64,000 bases of DNA from Methylohalobius sp964654415. GTDB lineage: Bacteria > Pseudomonadota > Gammaproteobacteria > Methylococcales > Methylothermaceae. Position 1 is the first letter of the stretch, and each line of letters starts with the position of its first letter. The position numbers were made by a program, and so were the translations under genes. Shown here piece after piece: positions 1 to 6,110 of the stretch. The stretch spans positions 1 through 64,000 of the forward strand of contig CAZZIP010000002.1 of the NCBI GenBank assembly GCA_964654415.1. Direction: 5' to 3'. Below the pieces are notes generated by a model. The model was not told where the DNA came from, did not search any database, and was given only the letters and a program-made list of their open reading frames with translations.

Positions 1-185
1 GCCTCAAAGGCAACATCCGCTACGCTGGTCTGGGTGCGGTTGAGGTTCTGGTCTTCGGTGAGGGGATTGTAGCCGGCTAGGAGTTCTCCTCGCCAATTCG
101 GCGTCAGTAGGGCAATGCTTCCTGCCAACAAAGAGCAGCTTAGGGTAGCGGTCTTTTGCAAGGCGGTTTTTATTGATGTTCTCAT
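1..185 (-). CDS. Partial secreted protein of unknown function
   Basis: An open frame begins at an ATG whose bases overlap the stop of the upstream O-antigen-ligase-like gene (ATGA overlap) and runs off the left edge of the window, so only about 61 residues are visible. The start MRTSIKTALQKTATLSC, followed by a hydrophobic run LLAGSIALL, looks like a signal peptide or membrane anchor. After it comes a polar stretch rich in Asn, Thr and Gln. I do not recognise the family. Tight coupling to the preceding gene suggests one transcript, and perhaps a surface polysaccharide or envelope role, but that is inference only. Confidence 0.5.
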   Translation of the reverse strand, partial: MRTSIKTALQKTATLSCSLLAGSIALLTPNWRGELLAGYNPLTEDQNLNRTQTSVADVAFE

Positions 186-1336
186 GGCGCGCCCTCTTGA
201 AATTTGTTGGTTGTAGTAATGCAAGCGGTGGTCAACAGAAACGCCAAACCCACCCATTGGCGCCATAAGCTTAACTCGAAAAAAGCGCTCAAGGCAAAAG
301 CTAACCAAGCCGCCTTAGCGGCGCAAGCCAGCATCCCGATCTGAGGAGCAGGCAGATATTTGGGCCGGATCAGGAGTGGAGAAACTAGGAAAAAGAGCAA
401 GGCAGCCAGCCCCGGGGCGCCCAATTCGGCCAGAACCTCCAAATAGAGGTTATGGGCCCAAGGGGTAGGACGCGAATCAAACGCGATCCAGGAAGGTAGG
501 TGCGCCAGATCAAGATAGTCCCGGTAACGCAAGGCGTAGCTTCCGATTCCATGGCCGATCCAGGGGGAGCAAAGAAACATCTGCCAGGCTGCTAGCCACA
601 GGGGCAGGCGGCTAGTCCAGGAGCTTGAAAATTTTCCCAGCAGTTTGAAGCCGAAAGCAGCGTCGACAATCGCGATCCCGAAAGCCAAAAGCAACATCGC
701 CCAAAGTGCGCTTTTGGTTGTCTGCCGCAGCGCGAAAAAGACCGCGCCGCCTGCCAAGGCGGTCAAGACTGCCAGCCGGCTTTGATAAATAACCGCCACC
801 GAAACCGCGATGCCGCAAGCCGCTGCGGCCAGAACGCTTTGCATAGAAATCTTAGGCTTAAGTTGCGCTAGCGCAAACGGGAGCAAGATTTGGAAAAACA
901 CCACGTCGTTTGGGACTTTAAATGCCGTCAAATGGCTTTGCCGGATCCATTCGTCCGGGGAGCTTGCCGGATGGCTGACAGCAACGCCCAGCAACCACCC
1001 TCCTAGACTGCAGATCATCAGACTCGCTGCCAAACTCAATCCCACTAATTGGGGAAGCTCGAAATAGCCGCAGATCAACAGATAAATCACGCACGCAGGG
1101 AGCAAAGCGAGAGTCAAAGACAAGCTGCGGCTTGGATCTGGAGCGATGAAATTGCCCAAGACGGTGGCTAGCGCCAGAGGGAGCAGGGCGAAAAAAGCTC
1201 TCGGAGGAAACCGCGCCGTGTCCTTTAAGGCCGTCCAAGCGCCTAAAAACCCCAGTCCCAAAAGGCCAAAATCCACAGGCAGCGGCAAGGCGAAGGTCAG
1301 AAGGTAAAGCCAAACCGCTGTCTGCGCGGGGCTCAT
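182..1336 (-). CDS. O-antigen ligase / Wzy-like polysaccharide membrane protein
   Basis: A 384-residue polytopic protein with about ten hydrophobic segments. The long loop in the C-terminal half carries the family-typical pattern WIGHGIGSYALRYR followed by PWAHNLYLEVLAELG, as in O-antigen ligase (WaaL), Wzy polymerase and PglL relatives, which act on undecaprenyl-linked glycans at the periplasmic face. The sequence cannot distinguish a lipopolysaccharide ligase, a polymerase and a protein glycosylase. It starts 2 bp after the preceding gene and overlaps the next, so it is probably cotranscribed with the envelope locus upstream. No other glycan gene is visible in the window. Confidence 0.75.
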   Translation of the reverse strand: MSPAQTAVWLYLLTFALPLPVDFGLLGLGFLGAWTALKDTARFPPRAFFALLPLALATVLGNFIAPDPSRSLSLTLALLPACVIYLLICGYFELPQLVGLSLAASLMICSLGGWLLGVAVSHPASSPDEWIRQSHLTAFKVPNDVVFFQILLPFALAQLKPKISMQSVLAAAACGIAVSVAVIYQSRLAVLTALAGGAVFFALRQTTKSALWAMLLLAFGIAIVDAAFGFKLLGKFSSSWTSRLPLWLAAWQMFLCSPWIGHGIGSYALRYRDYLDLAHLPSWIAFDSRPTPWAHNLYLEVLAELGAPGLAALLFFLVSPLLIRPKYLPAPQIGMLACAAKAAWLAFALSAFFELSLWRQWVGLAFLLTTACITTTNKFQEGAP

Positions 1337-1338
1337 TC

Positions 1339-1797
1339 TTAGCGTCTATCTTTCACGGCTAAAAGGCGATACAGCGTGCCCTGTTTGTCGAATACCCGAA
1401 ATTCCCCTGGGCGGACGAGCTCGCCGTAGACATAGATTTGCTCTTGCCGAATTGGGTCTTGCTTTTGCTTTGGGAAATCAGGCGCCAAAGGATCGATGGG
1501 TTCACGTTTGGGAGGCGCAGTAAAATACAGGTAGCCTGCTACTTTGCGTTTTCCAAGAAGCTGCAGCTGGCCGTAGAAATATTTGGAATCAGCAAATCCG
1601 CCGACCTTAATCCATTGGCCGTTGGCTTGGCGAGGCCGGTAACCTTGGACGGGGCTGCTGTTTTCGGCTTGGTTTTGGAAAGTCGCTGTGACGGGGAAAA
1701 AACCTTCGTCTGCGCTTGACAAGACCTGCGGCATCAAAGCGGGGAGAGTAACCAGCAGCTTAGGCAAAAGGGAAGGCTTATTCCCCTGGCTCGACAT
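1339..1797 (-). CDS. Putative exported protein, unknown family
   Basis: About 152 residues. A longer reading to position 1929 exists, but it would overlap the GIN-domain gene by more than 150 bp, so I take the ATG at 1797, which leaves a 20 bp overlap. The N-terminus (MSSQGNKPSLLPKLLVTLPALMP) is weakly signal-like. The body is polar and contains phrases such as ANGQWIKVGGF and QIYVYGELVRPGEFRVFD that suggest a small beta-rich domain. I do not recognise a family. Its place between the GIN-domain gene and the O-antigen-ligase-like gene points to an envelope role. A start further inside the frame is possible. Confidence 0.55.
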   Translation of the reverse strand: MSSQGNKPSLLPKLLVTLPALMPQVLSSADEGFFPVTATFQNQAENSSPVQGYRPRQANGQWIKVGGFADSKYFYGQLQLLGKRKVAGYLYFTAPPKREPIDPLAPDFPKQKQDPIRQEQIYVYGELVRPGEFRVFDKQGTLYRLLAVKDRR

Positions 1798-2479
1798 CGC
1801 CTGCTCCAGAGATGTCGGTGACCACTTGCGCGGGGCGGCCGTAATAAGTAACACTACCTGCCCCCGAGACGTCCACTTTGAGTCGGCGCGTCGCGTACAC
1901 CTTGGCATCGGCAGCGCCGGAAATGTCAATCGAAGCTTCTTCCGCTTTAAGCTTGGCTAAGTCCAAGTTGCCGCTGCCTTCGGCAGAGGCTTCCACAGTA
2001 CCTGCGTGCCCTTCAGCCCGGACATTGCCGCTGCCTCCAATCCGAATTTTGAGCTTGGGCGTGTCCACGGCGCTCAGTTCCACGTTCCCGGAGCCTTCAA
2101 CTTCAAGCTCGGTCAGCTTTGGGCTTTGAACCTCGACGCGCAAAGGTCCTTCGCTTTGGATAGAGCGGCTAACCCCAATGCGCAGGCGATCGCCGTTGAC
2201 TTCGGTGAGGATCAGGCTGAGTAAGTTAGAATCTCCAGTAAGGTGAGCTTGACAGCGGTCGCCAGGATGGTAGCTTAAATCCACTCCTGCCGCTACTGTA
2301 ATTTTCTCAAAGCAGGGTAAGGTTCTTGTCTCCTCAGCGCGGCGGTGATTACCGCGCACGACGCTGTCGCTGCCGTATTCCACACCGTCGATTACGATTT
2401 TCCCAGTGTAGGCTTGAGCAGCGGCCAGCCCTGGCAGGATAAGGCCGAAAAGCGTGTAAATCGATGAATTTTTCATCAT
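1778..2479 (-). CDS. GIN-domain (DUF2807) secreted protein
   Basis: A 233-residue protein with a signal peptide (residues 1 to about 21, ending AAAQA). The body has the repeated beta-strand pattern of the putative auto-transporter adhesin head GIN domain (DUF2807): G-S-G-N-V or G-S-G-N-L recurs roughly every 20-30 residues (VEGSGNVELS, IGGSGNVRAE, AEGSGNLDLA) and then passes into VSGAGSV and ISGAGDV. Such domains form right-handed beta-helices outside the cytoplasm, and their function is not settled. It shares an ATGA overlap with the OmpA-like gene upstream, so the two are likely translationally coupled. Confidence 0.8.
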   Translation of the reverse strand: MMKNSSIYTLFGLILPGLAAAQAYTGKIVIDGVEYGSDSVVRGNHRRAEETRTLPCFEKITVAAGVDLSYHPGDRCQAHLTGDSNLLSLILTEVNGDRLRIGVSRSIQSEGPLRVEVQSPKLTELEVEGSGNVELSAVDTPKLKIRIGGSGNVRAEGHAGTVEASAEGSGNLDLAKLKAEEASIDISGAADAKVYATRRLKVDVSGAGSVTYYGRPAQVVTDISGAGDVEPGE

Positions 2480-3015
2480 TGCACCCGATGCAGTTCGACG
2501 CGGCGGTTTAACGGATCGTAAGGGTCTTTCCCAGGAAGCGGCTCGGTTTCACCTCGTCCTACGATGCGCAGGCGCTCCGGAGCGATCCCAAATTGGGAAA
2601 TCAAATACTGTTTAACCGTTTGGGCGCGCAGCTGGGAGAGCTTTAAGTTGTAAGCATCAGAACCTTTGGCATCGGTATGACCTTCTAACATTAGACTCTC
2701 GCTGGCAAAGCGGTCCATGGTGAGCATCCTGCCGACTTCGTCTAGATAGGATTTGGCTTCTGGGCGAAGCTTTGCTGAGTTGTAGTCGAACTGAATGGGT
2801 AGAGCGATGGCTACCGATTCTTTGGTGTTTGCTTGCGAAGGTTGGTGTTGGCTAAAAGTCAAAGAGCGAGTTTTAGGGGACGTTTTTTCTGGGAACAATA
2901 GCTGGCCCATCTCTTCCGCCGAGGGTGGTTTGGTAAATACTCGCACTTCTTCAGCTACTGCAACGTGAATCACGATGGTCAATGCTAGTGCAGGTTGCAA
3001 AATACGCTTGAGCAT
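2476..3015 (-). CDS. OmpA-family peptidoglycan-binding protein
   Basis: A 179-residue protein with a signal peptide and a C-terminal OmpA-like domain (about residues 75-179). The sequence shows FDYNSAKLRPEAKSYLDEVG, then LEGHTDAKGSDAYNLKLSQL and PLNRRVELHRV, the usual motif order for non-covalent binding to peptidoglycan diaminopimelate. There is no N-terminal barrel. I chose the ATG at 3015 because an AAGGAGGGAG ribosome binding site lies five bases upstream; a longer frame to 3051 has no such site. It probably tethers an outer-membrane or periplasmic complex of this locus to the wall. Confidence 0.85.
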   Translation of the reverse strand: MLKRILQPALALTIVIHVAVAEEVRVFTKPPSAEEMGQLLFPEKTSPKTRSLTFSQHQPSQANTKESVAIALPIQFDYNSAKLRPEAKSYLDEVGRMLTMDRFASESLMLEGHTDAKGSDAYNLKLSQLRAQTVKQYLISQFGIAPERLRIVGRGETEPLPGKDPYDPLNRRVELHRVQ

Positions 3016-3047
3016 CAACACTCCCTCCTTATCTTTAACTTTGCCCA

Positions 3048-3347
3048 TCATTTAGGTTCCCAGCGGGTGACTTTGCCCTGGGTATCGAAAAACACCACTT
3101 GAGTATCGAATTCCCAAGACGATCCCCACGGCCCTTCGGTCGTCCCCTGGCACAGCCAGCAAGGTCTTCCCCAAGCAGCGCGGACCTGTTCTTTGGTCAT
3201 GCCTTTGACGATTCGGCCTTCGCGAATCAAGGCCACTATGTTCGGCTCCCATTCAGGATGCTGGGCGATGTACTCCTCGCGCCGCACCGGAGCGACCTCG
3301 CAAGCGGTGAGAAAAACCAGCGCGATCAAAATACCTGTGTTCTTCAT
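3048..3347 (-). CDS. Small BamE/SmpA-like lipoprotein
   Basis: A 99-residue lipoprotein. The signal sequence ends in a lipobox (LTAC, Cys16). The mature part contains GMTKEQVRAAWGRP, the turn and helix signature of SmpA/OmlA (BamE)-like domains, followed by short strands (WEFDTQVVFFD). A Cys pair in CWLCQG is not a general feature of BamE. It overlaps the end of the CsgG-like gene by 4 bp (ATGA). It is more likely a locus-specific accessory lipoprotein than the housekeeping BamE, which normally sits near fur; that is inferred from context. Confidence 0.7.
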   Translation of the reverse strand: MKNTGILIALVFLTACEVAPVRREEYIAQHPEWEPNIVALIREGRIVKGMTKEQVRAAWGRPCWLCQGTTEGPWGSSWEFDTQVVFFDTQGKVTRWEPK

Positions 3348-4954
3348 GGCGCCACTCCTGGGGTCAACGCCGCCTGACTCTGGGAGGCCGGAAGTACCTG
3401 AAATTCAGCTCCGGCCAGGGCGAACTTTTGCGAAGCTCCTGCTACGAATTCTCCTTTTTCATCCAAAGGAAGTGTATCGGCGGAAATCGGCTCTAAGGAT
3501 GCGATCGCGCGGATTTTATCGGTTCCTTCAGGTGCTCCCACCGTTAAACTCACTGACGCGCCAGAAGGAGGGATTTTATAGGTTCTTCCAGGTCGGACGT
3601 AGTTGTCGTTCTGGTAAGGGTTGGGGAACAAGGTGGACAGTTGCCCGGCCGAGTTGATAGTGACGATGCGCACGAACATAGGGCGCGTCACTTCAAAGAA
3701 AATCTCCATTGGTTCGCCGATCTTGAACGCTTGCTTGCTTAGCCACAGTTTCACCTCGCCTAGTTCCGCTTTGGCAGCAGGTTTGGGCGGATAGGTCGGC
3801 TCTTGCACGTGCGGGGTTGCCGCTTCTTCGCGCAATGCTACTTTAAGCCCTTTTTGATAGGCAGCTAGCATGCTGTCGACCAGTTTGCGCCGGGCTTGAG
3901 CCTGAAAATCGAGCGGCAGGTTTTCGAACAAGGCCAGATAGACTTCTTCGCTGATCGGGGCGGCGCTTCTCAGCCCGCGTTCGGTTTTGAATTCTTCGAT
4001 CGCCGCTTGCGTCTTGGCATCCAAACGGCCGGTGACTTCTACATCCTTACCATAGACGTACAAATACTCTTGAATCTTAGCGATGCGGTCTGTCTGTCCC
4101 AGGCTGTAGAACTCCTCGCGCACTGCGTCCAGTACTACCGGGTCCGGTTCGGCGTTGGGCAAGAGGCGCCAGTAAGGGAGCTTTTGGTATTTGCCCAGGA
4201 CCTGGACGATACCCAGTTGGACCACCAAGCGGATGGCGGCGTGCCTGCCCTCGACCTTCTTGATCTGACCGCGTAATCCCAAAGTTTGACCATAGACGGT
4301 AAAGCCTAAGTTATCCTCTTTTAGGGTCTTGTGGACTTTGATATTGTTGACCGCTTGCATGAACGGGATGCCGGTAAAAGTGTTGAAATCGATCAGGTTA
4401 AAATCCAAGGTGATGCTGGCCAGGGAGCTTTTGCTCGTATCTTCAAAGTCCAGCCCCATGGGAACACCGAGCTCCTCGGCCGTGCCGCTCAGGTTGAGGT
4501 TCTTCTCCTTGGTGACCAGCCCGCGATCGAATTCGGTCAAGCCCCCCACCAGCACGATGTTGGGAAGGAGCTTTTCCCCCCACTGCGAGTAGCCGGTCTG
4601 GGCAGTGTTGAGCATGAACTCGGGGTCGTAGGGGACATACAAAATATTGCCGCCGATCCCGTTTAAGGTGCTTTTGACCATTTCGCTAATGTCCTGGGGG
4701 ATTTCCCCCTGGGTGGGAAGCGAGGTGCCGGTCTGATCGACGATGGGCTTGGCCATCACCCTAAGTTCGCCGCGGCCGTAGATGATATTCATCCGGCCCA
4801 AGCCGCGGATCGCCTCGCTGAAGATGGTGGTTTTGACCTCCGGTAAAGTAGCGGTCAAGTCGCGATCGACGTTCTGGGGGTTGAGGCCGCATCCGCCGAT
4901 CCAGAAAATCAGCAAACCGATGCAGGCAACCTTGAGAAGATGAAGGGTACGCAT
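3344..4954 (-). CDS. CsgG/HfaB-like lipoprotein with peptidoglycan-binding-like and DUF4384-like regions
   Basis: A 536-residue lipoprotein (lipobox IGGC, Cys22). Residues about 62-265 follow the order of CsgG: an early strand with IVDQTG (compare IQDETG in CsgG), a helix, a Leu-Tyr-Val-Pro strand (WFIP in CsgG), NIVLVGGLTEFD (NIMVEGSIIGYE), a strand ending LIDFNTFTG (VVNVSTG), and a final helix before LPYWRL (RGLWDL). Residues about 286-330 resemble a peptidoglycan-binding domain (IQEYLYVYGKDVEVTGRLD). Residues about 402-490 resemble DUF4384 (FVRIVTINSAGQLSTLFPNP). CsgG and HfaB are outer-membrane pores for fibre subunits. I chose the ATG at 4954 for its signal peptide; the frame is open to 5059. 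Confidence 0.7.
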   Translation of the reverse strand: MRTLHLLKVACIGLLIFWIGGCGLNPQNVDRDLTATLPEVKTTIFSEAIRGLGRMNIIYGRGELRVMAKPIVDQTGTSLPTQGEIPQDISEMVKSTLNGIGGNILYVPYDPEFMLNTAQTGYSQWGEKLLPNIVLVGGLTEFDRGLVTKEKNLNLSGTAEELGVPMGLDFEDTSKSSLASITLDFNLIDFNTFTGIPFMQAVNNIKVHKTLKEDNLGFTVYGQTLGLRGQIKKVEGRHAAIRLVVQLGIVQVLGKYQKLPYWRLLPNAEPDPVVLDAVREEFYSLGQTDRIAKIQEYLYVYGKDVEVTGRLDAKTQAAIEEFKTERGLRSAAPISEEVYLALFENLPLDFQAQARRKLVDSMLAAYQKGLKVALREEAATPHVQEPTYPPKPAAKAELGEVKLWLSKQAFKIGEPMEIFFEVTRPMFVRIVTINSAGQLSTLFPNPYQNDNYVRPGRTYKIPPSGASVSLTVGAPEGTDKIRAIASLEPISADTLPLDEKGEFVAGASQKFALAGAEFQVLPASQSQAALTPGVAP

Positions 4955-4970
4955 GGCACAAGCCTCAAAG

Positions 4971-5306
4971 TTATCTTCCGTTGGCAATGGCTGTTGCGCC
5001 GCGGTTGTCGGATTTATTGAGGATGATCGTCCCAGGGGCGATTTTGGCGCCAGGGCCAAAGATGATGTTGCCTTGACCGGCCTGGCTGTCTTTGCTGGTG
5101 ATCAATTTGTTGCCAGTGCGTTTGCCGGTCAGTTCTTTGCCTTTGGCTTTCATCAAGATAAAGGGGACGTTGATGCCTTTCTGCAAGGCGTTGGAATCGT
5201 CTAGGGCTTCATCCAGTTCGATGCCGTCGTCCAGATCGCCGCTTAAGCTTATACCTGGCAAAAGGATCAAGACGCTGGCAAAAAGAAGCGTTTTCGCGTT
5301 GCTCAT
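4971..5306 (-). CDS. Small secreted protein, possible fibre component
   Basis: A 111-residue protein with a signal peptide ending near GISLSG. The ATG at 5306 is preceded by AAGAGG. The mature N-terminus is acidic (GDLDDGIELDEALDDS). The C-terminus is rich in Gly, Ile, Asn and Ala (GNIIFGPGAKIAPGTIILN, then GATAIANG), suggesting stacked short beta strands. It lies between the repeat protein and the CsgG-like pore, 16 bp from the latter, which makes it a candidate second export substrate or nucleator. I do not recognise a family, and the role is inferred from position. Confidence 0.6.
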   Translation of the reverse strand: MSNAKTLLFASVLILLPGISLSGDLDDGIELDEALDDSNALQKGINVPFILMKAKGKELTGKRTGNKLITSKDSQAGQGNIIFGPGAKIAPGTIILNKSDNRGATAIANGR

Positions 5307-5367
5307 AAAAGTGCCTCTTGGAAAGTGGGGCCGTCCCTGGCCACGCATTCCTGACAGTTCTTCTGGT

Positions 5368-5679
5368 TTATTTGACCTGAATCGAGCCCTGATTGGCTTC
5401 AGCGTGTCCCAGGACGGCACCTACAGCAACGTTGGTGGAGTTCTTCACCGTTGCCTGGTTGCTGATAGTCGACTGTTGTACTTTGGAACCTTTGATCTGG
5501 ACCGATCCCTGATTGGCTTCAGCGCTTCCTAAGACGCCACCTACAGCAACGTTAGTGGAGTTCTGCACCGTCGCGCGGTTGCTGATGGTGGACTGCTGGA
5601 TGGTTGAACCTTCGGCCAGCACGCCGGTGGCCACGCCCATACCCAAAACGATCGCAGTCAAAGTAGTCAGCTTTTTCAT
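5368..5679 (-). CDS. Small secreted two-repeat protein, candidate fibre or adhesin subunit
   Basis: A 103-residue protein: a signal peptide (residues 1-22, cleavage near VLA-EG) followed almost entirely by two 40-residue repeats. Each repeat reads QQSTISN-ATV-NSTNVAVG-VLG-AEANQGS-Q, rich in Ser, Asn, Gln, Gly, Val and Ala and lacking Cys. Regularly spaced Asn and Gln in beta-prone sequence recall curlin-type amyloid subunits, but the exact curlin consensus is absent. The ATG at 5679 has an AAGGAGAG site. It is the first gene of the run leading to a CsgG-like pore, as expected for a major substrate. The amyloid role is inference. Confidence 0.65.
   Translation of the reverse strand: MKKLTTLTAIVLGMGVATGVLAEGSTIQQSTISNRATVQNSTNVAVGGVLGSAEANQGSVQIKGSKVQQSTISNQATVKNSTNVAVGAVLGHAEANQGSIQVK
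5371..5607 (-). repeat. Tandem 120 bp in-gene repeat (two copies)
   Basis: Two head-to-tail copies of a 40-codon unit, at 5488-5607 and 5371-5487. The DNA is conserved as well as the protein: the plus-strand strings CCTGATTGGCTTCAGCG and CACCTACAGCAACGTT occur in both. This points to a fairly recent internal duplication, or to continuing homogenisation. Copy number could vary between strains. Confidence 0.85.
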
Positions 5680-5824
5680 GATGTCTCTCCTTCTATCTAT
5701 GCAGGTTGATGAAGTTGATTTGTGCCTGTTGGCATGATCAAGTGTAGTTGAGTTTAGGTAAGTTTGCATTTCCCTCACTCGCCTTTGATACACGGACGTA
5801 AGAAAATTTTTTTGCCGAAATTTT

Positions 5825-6034
5825 TTATTCCTCTAGTCTAAAGCCGATTTTCACCACTACCTGAAAGTGGGCGATCTTGCCGTCTTGGATGTGGCCCCGG
5901 GTTTCTGTCACTTCGAACCAGTTTAAGTGCTTTAAAGTCTTGGCCGCCCGGCTGACGGCGGTACGGATGGCGTCGTCGATGCTTTCAGTAGAAGAGCCGA
6001 CGACTTCGATGACTTTGTAGACGTGTTCGGGCAT
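5825..6034 (-). CDS. Dodecin family flavin-binding protein
   Basis: A 69-residue protein matching dodecins over its whole length: HVYKVIEVVGSSTESIDDAI at the N-terminus, then NWFEVTETRGHI and IAHFQVVVKIGFRLE. Dodecins assemble into hollow dodecamers that store or buffer flavins. The conserved Trp of NWFEV stacks on the flavin. A strong site, AAAGGAGG, precedes the ATG. It is transcribed divergently from argS and is separated from the upstream repeat-protein gene by about 145 bp, so it likely has its own promoter in the 6035-6090 interval. Confidence 0.9.
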   Translation of the reverse strand: MPEHVYKVIEVVGSSTESIDDAIRTAVSRAAKTLKHLNWFEVTETRGHIQDGKIAHFQVVVKIGFRLEE

Positions 6035-6051
6035 GGTTTTCCTCCTTTACA

Positions 6052-6086
6052 TTGAACCCTAAGTTCGGGTTCGGGGATAATATCCC
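6052..6086 (+). promoter_or_regulatory. Candidate argS promoter with overlapping palindromes
   Basis: TTGAAC at 6052-6057 and GATAAT at 6076-6081 with 18 bp between them resemble a sigma-70 promoter facing argS. The -10 lies inside a perfect 13 bp palindrome (GGGATAATATCCC, 6074-6086). A second inverted repeat (GAACCC, 7 bp loop, GGGTTC, 6054-6072) fills the spacer. The symmetry could be an operator, but no regulator is identified. Confidence 0.45.
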
Positions 6087-6110
6087 ACTTTCTATTTTTT
6101 GGCAGAATCC

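Noticed and set aside
1798..1929. N-terminal extension of the 1339-1797 gene
   Set aside because: It would overlap most of the 3' end of the GIN-domain gene in another frame, and the extension is Arg/Trp/Ser-rich without signal character.
4955..5059. Longer N-terminus for the CsgG-like lipoprotein
   Set aside because: The added 35 residues overlap the small secreted protein gene and would bury the clear lipoprotein signal.
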